Positions 53,612 through 62,807 of a DNA stretch of 64,000 bases are shown piece after piece. The position numbers and the translations under genes were made by a program. Within the stretch, counting starts at the first letter, position 1; the number at the start of each line of letters is the position of its first letter. The notes under the pieces are model-generated. The model ran no database searches and had not been told where the DNA came from. It worked only from the letters and a program-made list of their open reading frames with translations. This DNA comes from Flavobacteriales bacterium (lineage in GTDB: Bacteria; Bacteroidota; Bacteroidia; Flavobacteriales_F; PHOS-HE28): positions 1-64,000 of the forward strand of contig JAIOIH010000028.1 of assembly GCA_019912395.1 (NCBI GenBank). Reading direction: 5' to 3'.

Positions 53612-54895
53612 ATGGAGACCGGGCTGAAGGCGGACGTGTGCATCCTTGGTGCGGGCCCCGGCGGCTGTGCCGCCGCCCTGCAGTTGGCCAAGCACGGGGT
53701 GGATACGATCCTGCTGGACAAGGCGGTGTTTCCGCGCGATAAGGTGTGTGGCGATGCGCTCAGTGGGAAGGTGATGCGCTCGCTGGAACGCTTGGACCCC
53801 AGGCTTGCGGTGGAGCTACGGAAACAAGCCAAATTGGAACCGAGCTGGGGCGTCACTTTCGTGGCCCCGAGCGGCAAGGCGTTGCGCGTTCCCTTCAGCC
53901 GCGAAACGGGTATCGGTGAAGCACCGGGCGCGATCCTGCCCCGCATGGATTTCGACAGTTTCATGCTGGAAGCGGTGAAGCGGGATGGGCGTGTGAAGGT
54001 GCTTGAAGGCACTGCGGCGAAAGAGTTCAAGCGGGGTGATGGAGGGTGGGAGTTGTCAGTTGTCAGTTCTCAGTTGCCCGGCCAGACAACTGACAACCGA
54101 CGACTGACAACCCTATCGTGCCGCTTGCTGATCGATGGATCAGGGGCCAATTCCATTTTCTCCAAAAGGATCGCTGGCCTCCCCATGGAACCGCGCCACC
54201 ATTGCGCCGGAGTGCGAGCCTACTACAGTGGTGTTACAGGACTGGACCCGCAAGGCTTTATCGAGCTGATCTTCCTGAAGGACCTGCTGCCGGGCTACCT
54301 GTGGATCTTCCCGTTGCCCAACGGACGCGCCAACGTGGGCCTCGGCCTGCGCAGCGACATGGTGCGCGAGCGTCGTGCGGACCTGAAGAAATTACTGAAT
54401 GAGCTGATCACCGAGCATCCGCAACTGCGGGATCGCTTCAGAAATGCAAAAGCCGAAGGGCCGATACAAGGCATGGGGCTTCCCTTGGCCAGCAAGCGCT
54501 GGCCCATCAGCGGTGATGGCTACATGCTGATCGGCGATGCGGCGCATTTGATCGATCCGTTCACCGGTGAAGGCATCAGCCATGCCATGATCAGCGGCGT
54601 GCATGCAGCGAACGTTGCTGCGGAAGCATTGCAAAAGACATCAGTGAACCAAGCCATACCACACACCGCATTGAAGGACTACGATGTCCGTGTTTGGAAC
54701 CGCCTCGGCAAGGAACTCGGCATCAGTACTCGCCTGCAGCAGCTCGCCGACCGTCCGTGGTTGTTCAACTTCGTGGTGAACAAGGCCGCCAGCAATCCGG
54801 TACTTGCGGATACCATCAGCTGCATGTTCAATGACCTGGATATGCGTGAAAAGCTGAAGAAGCCGAGCTTCTATTTGAAGCTGCTCTTCGGGTGA
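53612..54895 (+). CDS. Geranylgeranyl-reductase-family FAD oxidoreductase with in-frame repeat insertion
   Basis: 427 aa from ATG 53612 (GTG 53597 is also in frame but overlaps pheS). FAD Rossmann motif DVCILGAGPGGCAAALQLAK, DKVCGDALSGKV, LLIDGSGANS and GDAAHLIDPFTGEGISHAM. Such enzymes saturate prenyl chains or act as related flavin monooxygenases/reductases; the substrate is unclear. A palindromic simple repeat (54052-54111) is carried in frame and encodes SVVSSQLPGQTTDNRRLTTL, so the local surface loop is extended. Confidence 0.88.
   Translation: METGLKADVCILGAGPGGCAAALQLAKHGVDTILLDKAVFPRDKVCGDALSGKVMRSLERLDPRLAVELRKQAKLEPSWGVTFVAPSGKALRVPFSRETGIGEAPGAILPRMDFDSFMLEAVKRDGRVKVLEGTAAKEFKRGDGGWELSVVSSQLPGQTTDNRRLTTLSCRLLIDGSGANSIFSKRIAGLPMEPRHHCAGVRAYYSGVTGLDPQGFIELIFLKDLLPGYLWIFPLPNGRANVGLGLRSDMVRERRADLKKLLNELITEHPQLRDRFRNAKAEGPIQGMGLPLASKRWPISGDGYMLIGDAAHLIDPFTGEGISHAMISGVHAANVAAEALQKTSVNQAIPHTALKDYDVRVWNRLGKELGISTRLQQLADRPWLFNFVVNKAASNPVLADTISCMFNDLDMREKLKKPSFYLKLLFG
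54052..54111. repeat. GTTGTCAGTT palindromic repeat inside the reductase gene
   Basis: The left arm 54052-54076 is made of GTTGTCAGTT words, the right arm 54087-54111 is its inverse at 22 of 25 positions, with a 10-nt loop. It is in frame and free of stops, so the host gene stays open. Confidence 0.8.
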
Positions 54896-54927
54896 AAAAA
54901 GGAGGCGGGCCTGAACTGGAGGCTGGG

Positions 54928-54954
54928 ACGCAGAGGCGCAGAGACGCCGAGAAG
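54928..54954. repeat. ACGCAGAGGCGCAGAGACGC simple repeat
   Basis: ACGCAGAGGCGCAGAGACGC followed by CGAGAAG. A word-repeat of GCAGAG type in the gap between the convergent reductase and methyltransferase genes. Confidence 0.5.
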
Positions 54955-54973
54955 ATCCTGTCCGGGCCTCTTC

Positions 54974-55723
54974 TTACGATGGAGCGGTCCTTACCGCTAC
55001 CACCATCCAGTTCCAGGGCATGGGTGCTGGCATGTCCGGGGGTGCGTCTTCCAGGATATAGGCCCACGGGTAGTCGATCTTCTTGATCTCCAGCACTTCC
55101 ATGCCTTCCTGCATCAGGAGGTCGGCCAGTTCTTCCTTCAGGTGGTGTTTGGTCGGTGCACCATTCACCACCACGATGCCCATATCGAGCTTGGTGGTCT
55201 CCCGTGCAGCCTTGCGCTGGGCCACGGCGGGCTTCATGCCCCTCTGCTCGTTCAATTGCACCAAGCGGTGCGAGGCGTAAAGCGCGGATTCCAGCGCGGG
55301 GGTCACCAGCAACAAGTGGCCACCGGGCTTGACGGCAGCGCACATATTGGCCATCATCGCTTGGCGCTTGGCCCGTGAAGCGATCAGCAGGACATTGATG
55401 CAAAGAGCAAAATCCACGCGCGGAAAAGGCAACGGTTGGCTAAGGTCGGCGTGGTGGTACACCACGTTGTGATAGCGCGCGTTCCTTTTCTCAGCAACGG
55501 AAAGGCATTCGCTGGAAATATCCGTCGCATGCACTGTTGCAAAGTGCTCGGCCAACATGGGCACAGTACGTCCGATGCCGCAACCGATGTCAGCAGCACT
55601 GCCGTCCTTTTTCGCATAACGCTGCACGCGTTGCAGGATCTTCTGCTTCCGGTCGTGCTCCGGCACGCTGAAGATGTCATCCTCAAAAGTTGCCGCTACA
55701 TCATCCCACGCTTGCTCGTCCAT
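54974..55723 (-). CDS. Class I SAM-dependent methyltransferase
   Basis: 249 aa from ATG 55723 (MDEQAWDDVAATFEDDIFSV); ATG 55762 gives a longer unlikely leader. SAM-binding motif I AADIGCGIGRTVPML, ATDISSECL and DFALCINVLLIAS. The C-terminal part (NGAPTKHHLKEELADLLMQE) is variable. It is not assignable to a named methyltransferase; substrate unknown. Confidence 0.85.
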   Translation of the reverse strand: MDEQAWDDVAATFEDDIFSVPEHDRKQKILQRVQRYAKKDGSAADIGCGIGRTVPMLAEHFATVHATDISSECLSVAEKRNARYHNVVYHHADLSQPLPFPRVDFALCINVLLIASRAKRQAMMANMCAAVKPGGHLLLVTPALESALYASHRLVQLNEQRGMKPAVAQRKAARETTKLDMGIVVVNGAPTKHHLKEELADLLMQEGMEVLEIKKIDYPWAYILEDAPPDMPAPMPWNWMVVAVRTAPS

Positions 55724-55855
55724 TATTTGCGAAGGTCGAGCATGCGAGCGATCATCGGGCATTCGCTGCTCATTTCACATCGGAGGAACACTGTATGGCC
55801 GAAGCGGATCCGGTCCATTCAATGATCTACATTTACTCATCCAAACGTAGCGGTC

Positions 55856-58468
55856 ATGAGGATAATTACAACAACCATTGGCGTACTCACCATGGCGATG
55901 GTGAGCTTGGCGCAGCATCCAGCCGTGTCTTGGGCGCGGTCATTCGGCGGAGGCTATACTGACATGGGGAACTTTATCGGCCAACGGGCCGACAGTAGCT
56001 TTTTCCTGGTGGCCAGCAGTTATTCAACCGATGGACAGTTTGTGGATGGCACCGGCACCATTTTGTTGATGAAGCTGGATAGTGAGGGACAGTTCCAGTC
56101 GGGGGTCCGTATCGGTGGACCATACGATCGGATAAACGATGGGGCCATGATGATCGATAGCAACTATGTGCTTACGGGGCGGTTTTTAGGTCCAGAAGTT
56201 CCCGATCCATGGAACTTGGAAGGCGATATCGGGGTCGTTAAGGTATCTCCTGACGGGAATATCATTTGGCAACACACCTATGGCGGGTCTGGTGATGATC
56301 AAGGTATGTCGGTAGCTGCCCGGCCCGATGGTGGCTGCTTGGTAGTCGGCACCTATGGAGAGGCTGTGGCAGTGGGTACCGCTTGGGATACTTGGGCGAT
56401 CGCCTTGGATGCCGATGGCAATGAGATCTGGCAACGAACTTGGGGTGGGCTTGGTGTTGACCTGGGAATGAGCATAGCCCCCACTACGGATGGCGGTGCG
56501 ATCGTGGCCGGCACGATCGGTGCCACCAACGGGGATGTCTCGCTGCCTAGCGGAGCCGATTGGAACATCCGCCTGGTGAAACTGGATGCAAGCGGCAATA
56601 CCGAATGGGAAAAAACCTTTGGAGGCTCGAACCCCGACCAACCCGGTACCGTCCTTCCCTTGTCCGATGGCGGCTACCTGCTGGTCCCGGAGTCCTTTAC
56701 TCTGGACGGAGATATCCCAGGGGTCCTTGGCACCGGAGGTGTCGTGGTGTTCCGGCTAGATAGTCTGGGAGAGGTGGTCTGGGAGCATCGCTATGGAGGG
56801 ATCGGCGCGGAGAGCGGGCATGATATCATTAAGCTGGGAGATAATTTTTTGATCACTGCAACAACCACATCGCCCGTTGGTGGTGATGTCAGCGTCCGTT
56901 ACGACACCGACCATGGTGATGGTTGGTTGTTGATTATCGATCCGGACGGCGAGCTTCTCTGGGAAAACACATATGGCGGATCCAGTGCAGATTGGCCCCG
57001 TAAATTGGCTCTTACTACGGATGGCTTCGCCGTAACCGGTAGCTCCATATCATCGGACCGGTTCGTTCCGGGAAATGTTGGAGACCAGGACATCTGGGCT
57101 ATGCGGTTCCAGAACAGGAGCAGCTTGGTCGGTGGTACGCTGTACGTGGACGCCGATGCGGATTCGGCCCTGGGGCCGAATGATCCACGCATCGCGGGGA
57201 GGCTGGTGGCGACGGACCAGTATGACGCATTGGCGTTAACGGGAACGGATGGGCGATACCAGTTCGAAGCAAGCAGCCCCGGCAACATAACGACCACGGG
57301 GCCATCGTTCCCGTATTTCACACCGGACCCCGCGAGCCATACGGTAAACCTGGTGGGCATCGGGCAAACCGTCGATAGCTTGGATTTCCGCTATGCGGGC
57401 ATGTTGGAGGCCCAAGACCTCCAAGTATTCGTCACTCCGACCTCCACCTTCCGGCCGGGGTTTTCCGTGCGTTATGATGTGCTTTGCCGAAATATGGGCA
57501 CCATACCTGTGGACGCAACCCTGACCGTAATGCTCGGCGACAGCATCGCATTGGATTCCTCTTCACCGGCTCCTTCCGGCACCAGCGGCAACACCCTCAC
57601 GTGGGCCCTCGGAGAGCTGGCCCCTTTGCAGAGTACGGGGTTACAGATCAACGGCACCCTTTCCGAGAACCTGACACTCTTCGACCATGTGGTCACCACC
57701 GTACAGATCGACCCTATTGCCGGTGACCTTGTGCCCGAGGACAACATAGTTGAGTTGGACGATCAGGTTGTTGGTTCATGGGACCCCAACGATATCCAGG
57801 TGGACCCCGAAATGGTGTTGGCGGCTGAAGTGGACGATGCCGTATTGGACTATACGGTCCGCTTCCAGAATACCGGTACGGCCGAGGCGATCGATGTCGG
57901 TGTGGAGAACGTGCTTCCCGCGAACGCTGACCCGACGAGTTTCGAGTTCCTTGCCTCGTCCCACCCCGTGGCGCTGGAGTACTACGACTTCGACCGGAAG
58001 TTGCGGTTCCAGTTCAGTGGGATCAATTTGCCCGACAGCACGGCCGATGAACCGGGCAGCCATGGTTTCGTGCGGTACCGGATCCGGCCTCGCGCCGGAC
58101 TCACCATGAGCGACTCGATCTGGAATACCGCAGCGATCTATTTCGACAACAACGCCCCGGTGATCACCAACACGGCCGTCACGCTGATCGGGAACAGCAC
58201 CGGTTTGCCCAACGATGCCACAGCAGTTGAAGGACAGGATCTTTGGTTATCCCCCAATCCCACCGATGGCCTGTTGCAATTGCGGACCACGGACCGGCTC
58301 ATGGGAGCCTTGGTAACGGTGCATGATGCCTTAGGGCGAGTGGTTGCCAGTAGCCGGATTATATCCCCAGCCCAGCAGCTTGACCTCTCCAAGTTGAAGA
58401 GCGGCCTCTATCATGTGGTCGTCCAGCAGGACCACCTCGTTCTTGGACGGACCGTCATCAAACTGTAA
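55856..58468 (+). CDS. Large secreted repeat protein with DUF7619-like domain and T9SS sorting domain
   Basis: 870 aa with signal peptide (TTIGVLTMAMVSLAQ). The first ~420 residues repeat a propeller-like element (IIWQHTYGGSGDDQGMSV, EIWQRTWGGLGVDLGMSI, TEWEKTFGGSNPD, VVWEHRYGGIGAESG, LLWENTYGGSSADW). An SdrD-like segment (GGTLYVDADADSALGPNDPR), a DUF11-like part and a DUF7619-like domain (SWDPNDIQVDPE ... AAIYFDNNAPVITN) follow. The sorting domain (WLSPNPTDGLLQLRT ... SGLYHVVVQQDHLVLGRT) ends it. Extracellular; role unknown. It ends 3 bp from the convergent pyk. Confidence 0.9.
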   Translation: MRIITTTIGVLTMAMVSLAQHPAVSWARSFGGGYTDMGNFIGQRADSSFFLVASSYSTDGQFVDGTGTILLMKLDSEGQFQSGVRIGGPYDRINDGAMMIDSNYVLTGRFLGPEVPDPWNLEGDIGVVKVSPDGNIIWQHTYGGSGDDQGMSVAARPDGGCLVVGTYGEAVAVGTAWDTWAIALDADGNEIWQRTWGGLGVDLGMSIAPTTDGGAIVAGTIGATNGDVSLPSGADWNIRLVKLDASGNTEWEKTFGGSNPDQPGTVLPLSDGGYLLVPESFTLDGDIPGVLGTGGVVVFRLDSLGEVVWEHRYGGIGAESGHDIIKLGDNFLITATTTSPVGGDVSVRYDTDHGDGWLLIIDPDGELLWENTYGGSSADWPRKLALTTDGFAVTGSSISSDRFVPGNVGDQDIWAMRFQNRSSLVGGTLYVDADADSALGPNDPRIAGRLVATDQYDALALTGTDGRYQFEASSPGNITTTGPSFPYFTPDPASHTVNLVGIGQTVDSLDFRYAGMLEAQDLQVFVTPTSTFRPGFSVRYDVLCRNMGTIPVDATLTVMLGDSIALDSSSPAPSGTSGNTLTWALGELAPLQSTGLQINGTLSENLTLFDHVVTTVQIDPIAGDLVPEDNIVELDDQVVGSWDPNDIQVDPEMVLAAEVDDAVLDYTVRFQNTGTAEAIDVGVENVLPANADPTSFEFLASSHPVALEYYDFDRKLRFQFSGINLPDSTADEPGSHGFVRYRIRPRAGLTMSDSIWNTAAIYFDNNAPVITNTAVTLIGNSTGLPNDATAVEGQDLWLSPNPTDGLLQLRTTDRLMGALVTVHDALGRVVASSRIISPAQQLDLSKLKSGLYHVVVQQDHLVLGRTVIKL

Positions 58469-58471
58469 TCC

Positions 58472-59902
58472 TTACACCGCGCTCAACCGGATCATGTTCG
58501 CCATGCCTTGTTCGGCGATGGGCATGCTGGCGATGTTCACCACCAGATCGCCCTTTTTCACCAGGTCCTTCCGCCGCAGGATGTGCTTGATGTCAGCGAT
58601 GGTGTGGTCGGTGCTCACGGTCTTGTCGTAGTACTCGGCGCGTACGCCCCATACCAGGTTGAGCATGTTGAGGATGCGCTTGTTGCTGGTGAAGGCGAAA
58701 ATGTGCGCCTTGGGGCGCATGCTGCTGATCTTGAAGGCCGTGTAGCCACTGTGGGTCATGGTAACGATGGCCTTGATATCAATGGCCGCCGCCATGCGCA
58801 CGCTGGCCATGCAGATCGCATCGGTCACCATGCGCTCGTGATCGTTCAGGTCGGGTTCCTTCACATTGTACATGATGTCGCTCTTCTCCATCTCGAGCAG
58901 GATCTTGTTCATCACCTTCACCACCTCCACGGGGTATTTGCCCACGCTGGTCTCGGCGCTGAGCATCACGGCATCGGCGTGGTCCAGCACGGCGTTGGCC
59001 ACATCGTTCACCTCGGCGCGGGTGGGCGTACTGCTCTGGATCATGCTCTCCATCATCTGCGTGGCCACGATCACCGGGCGGTGCTGCAGGAGGCAACGCC
59101 GGATGATGTCCTTTTGGAGCAGGGGCACCTGTTCCATGGGTACCTCCACGCCCAGGTCGCCTCGGGCCACCATCAGCGCATCGGATTCGTGGATGATCTC
59201 GTCGATCTCCAGCATGGCCTCCGGCTTCTCGATCTTGGCCACCACGCGTGCCGTGCTGCCTTCCGCATGGATCTGGTGCTTCAATTCAATGATATCGCGG
59301 GCGCTGCGCACGAAGCTCAGCCCTATCCAATCCACACCCTGTGCGAGTGCGAACGAGAGGTCCTCGCGGTCCTTTTCAGTTAGACAAGGCAAGCTCACCT
59401 TGGTGTTGGGCAGGTTGATCCCCTTGTTGCTGCTGAGCATCCCACCGTGGATCACCTTGGTGGTCACCTTCTCCTTTCCGTCGGTATGGGTCACCTGCAG
59501 GCGCATCTTGCCGTCGTCCAACAGCACCATGTCGCCTACCTTGATGTCCTGAGGGAACTGCTCATAGCTGGTGCTCACCATGCCGGGTACGCCCTTCATC
59601 AGCTCGGTGGTGATCACCAGCTCCTCCCCTTCCTTCAGTTCGATGGGGCCATCGGCCATTTCGCCCACGCGCAACTTGGGTCCCTGCAGGTCCGCCAGGA
59701 TGGCCGTGGTAAGGCCCAATTCCTCATTCAGCGAGCGGATGGTGGCGATCACCCCCGCATAGAAATCATAACTGCCATGGCTGAAATTCAGCCGGCAGAC
59801 ATCGAGACCATGGATCAGCATGTCGCGAAGTACTTCGCGGCTTGAGCTGGCGGGGCCAAGGGTGGCCACGATCTTCGTTTTCGGGTCGGGTGCAACGGTC
59901 AT
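58472..59902 (-). CDS. pyk: Pyruvate kinase
   Basis: 476 aa, final glycolytic ATP-forming step (PEP to pyruvate). Shows KIVATLGPASS, CRLNFSHGSYDFY, ILADLQGPKLRVG, catalytic-Lys segment VAKIEKPEAM, MVARGDLGVEVP and VATQMMESMI. The C-terminal domain (VTMTHSGYTAFKISSMRPKA) is complete. It overlaps the upstream IPExxxVDY gene by 4 bp. Confidence 0.95.
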   Translation of the reverse strand: MTVAPDPKTKIVATLGPASSSREVLRDMLIHGLDVCRLNFSHGSYDFYAGVIATIRSLNEELGLTTAILADLQGPKLRVGEMADGPIELKEGEELVITTELMKGVPGMVSTSYEQFPQDIKVGDMVLLDDGKMRLQVTHTDGKEKVTTKVIHGGMLSSNKGINLPNTKVSLPCLTEKDREDLSFALAQGVDWIGLSFVRSARDIIELKHQIHAEGSTARVVAKIEKPEAMLEIDEIIHESDALMVARGDLGVEVPMEQVPLLQKDIIRRCLLQHRPVIVATQMMESMIQSSTPTRAEVNDVANAVLDHADAVMLSAETSVGKYPVEVVKVMNKILLEMEKSDIMYNVKEPDLNDHERMVTDAICMASVRMAAAIDIKAIVTMTHSGYTAFKISSMRPKAHIFAFTSNKRILNMLNLVWGVRAEYYDKTVSTDHTIADIKHILRRKDLVKKGDLVVNIASMPIAEQGMANMIRLSAV

Positions 59903-60312
59903 TCCAAGAGCTTGTAAGCGCCTTTGATGTTCGTAATGTCCAAGGTGAAGGCGGTAAGGACGAACTCCGCCATTTTCACCCGTTCCAGCGCCTCATCGGG
60001 CCTGAGCGAACAGGCCTCGTCGACGAGGAGGAAATAGTCGGCCTGTCGTTGATCCGCCACCAACACGCCTTCCGGGGCATGGTTGCTCACCAGGGTGATG
60101 GTGGCCTGGGATTCCTCCTCCCTGTGGTCGAAGGCTGAAAAGCGGGCCATTCGTTCCGGTCCTTGGCCTTCAATGTCTTCGTCGCGGCGACAGAGATCCA
60201 GTCCCAGGCTGTTGTTCAGCGACCAGCAGATCCGATAGTCGTTCACGTGGCTACTGATCGCAATGAGGAAGACCTCGGGTTCGGGATCACTATCGAGCTT
60301 CAGCTTGGCCAT
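59899..60312 (-). CDS. IPExxxVDY-family protein
   Basis: 137 aa from ATG 60312 (MAKLKLDSDPEPEVFLIAIS). Matches the Bacteroidota-specific family: FLIAISSHVNDYRICWSLNN, LGLDLCRRDEDIEG, FSAFDHREEESQATITLVSN. The eponymous motif has drifted to ADQRQADYFLLV. Function unknown. Position between rnc and pyk is the usual one for the family, which supports the call. Confidence 0.85.
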   Translation of the reverse strand: MAKLKLDSDPEPEVFLIAISSHVNDYRICWSLNNSLGLDLCRRDEDIEGQGPERMARFSAFDHREEESQATITLVSNHAPEGVLVADQRQADYFLLVDEACSLRPDEALERVKMAEFVLTAFTLDITNIKGAYKLLE

Positions 60313-60369
60313 GGTGCGGAACGGACAAAGGTAGATCGGCAATGGCCCCGCCCGGTATGGGGCATTCCC

Positions 60370-61236
60370 TCACGCTTGATCGTCCTTCCTGCCCTTGGAC
60401 GCCCGCGGCCTGTTCCCCGGTTGGCCGCCCGTTCCTCGCCGCCTCTCGGAGGTGCGTTGCCGACTTCGCGAACCAGGTCTCCTTGTCCTCTCCCCCTTGT
60501 TCGCCTCTCCGCCATCGGGCATGTGAAGCCGCAATTTTCGCGATGCATCGCGGGCAGCCTCCTGCTCCGCCTTCTTCTTGCTGTGCCCTTTTCCGGTGCC
60601 GCAGGTCTTCCCGTCCACCTGCACTTCCGCAGTGAACTGTCTGCCCCGTCCACCCCGTTCATGCTGCTCGGAAAGCACGAACTCCACCTTCCTGTGCTGC
60701 TTCTGCCCCCATTCCAGCAGGCGGCTCTTGCTGTCGCGGTCCTCCTGCTCCACCGCCTTGAGGTCGAAATGCGCGGTGATCAGCTTGATCACGGTGGCCT
60801 TGGTGCGATCGAATCCCTTGTCGAGATAGAGCGCCCCGAACAAGGCCTCCATGGCATTACCGGGCACGGACGTGTCCTGGCCGCGCCCGATGTTGAGTTC
60901 CATGACGCGTTCGATCTCCACGTGCTTGGCCAGGATGCTCAGCTGATGCCTGCTCACCAGCTTGCTGCGCATGCGGGTAAGGAATCCCTCCCCCTTGTCG
61001 GGATAGTGATGGTAGAGGAATTGGCCCACGATGGTGTCCAGGATGGCATCGCCAAGGAACTCCAAGCGTTCATTGTCCTCCAGGTCGGGCCTGTCCTCGC
61101 TCAATGCGCTCCGATGGCGGAGGGCTTGTCTGTAAAGCGGAATGTTCCTGGGCGTGACGCCCAGTGTCTTTCTGCACCAGGCGCGGATCCGGCGCTCTTC
61201 GGGTGAAGTGGCTCGATTGAAGAACGCGGCGAACAA
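60370..61236 (-). CDS. rnc: Ribonuclease III
   Basis: 288 aa. Endonuclease for double-stranded RNA in rRNA processing and decay. Signature DNERLEFLGDAILDTIVGQF, second motif GNAMEALFGALYLDKGF, and dsRNA-binding domain (KVEFVLSEQHERGGRGRQFT, GHSKKKAEQEAARDASRKL). It has an unusually long basic Arg/Gly/Ser tail (about 245-288; RRPGSRSRQRTSERRRGTGG) beyond the usual length of about 230. Follows fabF after 6 bp. Confidence 0.94.
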   Translation of the reverse strand: MFAAFFNRATSPEERRIRAWCRKTLGVTPRNIPLYRQALRHRSALSEDRPDLEDNERLEFLGDAILDTIVGQFLYHHYPDKGEGFLTRMRSKLVSRHQLSILAKHVEIERVMELNIGRGQDTSVPGNAMEALFGALYLDKGFDRTKATVIKLITAHFDLKAVEQEDRDSKSRLLEWGQKQHRKVEFVLSEQHERGGRGRQFTAEVQVDGKTCGTGKGHSKKKAEQEAARDASRKLRLHMPDGGEANKGERTRRPGSRSRQRTSERRRGTGGQPGNRPRASKGRKDDQA

Positions 61237-61242
61237 AAGAGC

Positions 61243-62496
61243 TTAGCGGTACTTGCGGAAGATCACCGAGGTATTGTGCCCGCCAAAGCCGAACGTGTTG
61301 CTCATGGCGGCATTGACCGTGCGCTTCTGCGCGGTGTTGAACGTGAAGTTCAACTTGGGGTCGATCTCGGGGTCGTCCGTGAAATGATTGATCGTGGGGG
61401 GTACGATATCGGTGTACACCGCCATGATACTGGCAATGGCCTCTACCGCGCCGGCGGCGCCGAGCAAATGGCCGGTCATGCTCTTGGATGAACTGATGTT
61501 CAGCCGGTAGGCATCCTCGCCGAAAAGGCGCTGTATGGCCTTCACCTCCTGCGGGTCGCCGATGGGGGTGCTGGTGCCGTGGGTATTGATGTAGTCCACC
61601 TCGGAGGGCTTCATGCCCGCGTCCTGCAAGGCATGCTTCATGCACAGATATGCGCCGAGCCCTTCGGGATGCGGTGCCGTAATGTGGTAGGCATCGCTGC
61701 TCATACCGCCGCCCACCACCTCGCAGTAGATCTTGGCTCCACGCGCCTTGGCATGCTCGAGCTCCTCCAGCACAAGTATGCCGCTTCCCTCACCCAGCAC
61801 GAAGCCATCCCGGTCCTTGTCATAGGGCCTGCTGGCCGTGGCCGGATCGTCGTTGCGGGTGCTCATGGCGTGCATGGCGTTGAAGCCGCCCACGCCCGCC
61901 TCGTAAATGGAGGCCTCGCTTCCACCCGAGACCATGGCGTCCACGGTACCCAGGCGGATGTAGTTGAAGGAATCGATCAGCGCGTTATTGGCACTGGCAC
62001 AAGCGCTCACCGTGACATAGCTGGGGCCACGCAGACCGTGGCGCATGCTGATGAGCCCGGAGGAGCCGTCCGCGATCATCTTCGGGATGAAGAACGGGTT
62101 GAACCGCGGTGTACCATCGCCCCTGGCGAAGTTGATGCATTCCTCCTGGAAGGTAAGCAAACCGCCGATCCCGGAACCGAGGATCACGCCAATGCGCTCC
62201 TTCTCGGCATCCGTGGTCAATACCAGCCCGGAATCCCGCATGGCCTCATCACTGGCGGCCACGGCGAACTGGGAGAAAGGGTCCATCTTGCGGGCCTCCT
62301 TCCGGTCCATGAAATCGGTGGGGTCGAACCCCTTCACCTCGCAGGCGAACCGCGTCTTGAACTTGGACGCGTCGAAGTTGGTGATGGGCGCAGCTCCGCT
62401 GGTGCCGCTCACCAATCCTTCCCAATAAGCCTGTAGCGTATTGCCAAGGGGGGTCAGGGCGCCCAGACCGGTGACTACCACTCGCCTGAGCTGCAT
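61243..62496 (-). CDS. fabF: 3-oxoacyl-ACP synthase II
   Basis: 417 aa from ATG 62496 (MQLRRVVVTGLGALTPLG), or ATG 62502. Elongating condensing enzyme of fatty acid synthesis. Catalytic Cys in TVSACASANNALIDSFNYIR, His in NTHGTSTPIGDPQE, His in SSKSMTGHLLGAAGAVEA, and the C-terminal NTFGFGGHNTSVIFRKY. Nine bp downstream of acpP, and first enzyme partner in the acpP-fabF-rnc series. Confidence 0.95.
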   Translation of the reverse strand: MQLRRVVVTGLGALTPLGNTLQAYWEGLVSGTSGAAPITNFDASKFKTRFACEVKGFDPTDFMDRKEARKMDPFSQFAVAASDEAMRDSGLVLTTDAEKERIGVILGSGIGGLLTFQEECINFARGDGTPRFNPFFIPKMIADGSSGLISMRHGLRGPSYVTVSACASANNALIDSFNYIRLGTVDAMVSGGSEASIYEAGVGGFNAMHAMSTRNDDPATASRPYDKDRDGFVLGEGSGILVLEELEHAKARGAKIYCEVVGGGMSSDAYHITAPHPEGLGAYLCMKHALQDAGMKPSEVDYINTHGTSTPIGDPQEVKAIQRLFGEDAYRLNISSSKSMTGHLLGAAGAVEAIASIMAVYTDIVPPTINHFTDDPEIDPKLNFTFNTAQKRTVNAAMSNTFGFGGHNTSVIFRKYR

Positions 62497-62505
62497 CCTC
62501 AAGGT

Positions 62506-62742
62506 TTACTTCGCGTTCTTCTCCACGTAGTCCACGGCCTGGCCTACGGTTTGGATCTTCTCGGCCTGATCGTCAGGGATGGCGATGTTGAATTCCTTCT
62601 CGAACTCCATGATGAGCTCGACGGTATCCAGGCTGTCGGCGCCAAGGTCGTTGGTAAAGCTCGCCTCTGGCGTGACCTCGCCTTGGTCCACGCCAAGCTT
62701 ATCCACGATGATAGCGATGACCCTTGACTTGATATCGGACAT
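62506..62742 (-). CDS. acpP: Acyl carrier protein
   Basis: 78 aa from ATG 62742 ([20 protein letters not shown]). Acidic four-helix ACP; the phosphopantetheine Ser is in [20 protein letters not shown]. The upstream in-frame ATG at 62868 is not used because the residues before MSDIK lie over the promoter region. Confidence 0.96.
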   Translation of the reverse strand: MSDIKSRVIAIIVDKLGVDQGEVTPEASFTNDLGADSLDTVELIMEFEKEFNIAIPDDQAEKIQTVGQAVDYVEKNAK

Positions 62743-62770
62743 ATCCGTTTGTTGTTGGTTGAACAGGGTG

Positions 62771-62800
62771 CAAAGGAAAGATATTTTCGACACGTGCAAC
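62771..62800 (-). promoter_or_regulatory. Candidate acpP promoter
   Basis: On the minus strand GTTG (62797-62800), an 18-nt spacer, then TTCCTTTG (62771-62778), matching TAnnTTTG with one mismatch and the -33 TTG. The -7 box is about 28 bp upstream of the acpP ATG. Confidence 0.4.
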
Positions 62801-62807
62801 CCCTTCC

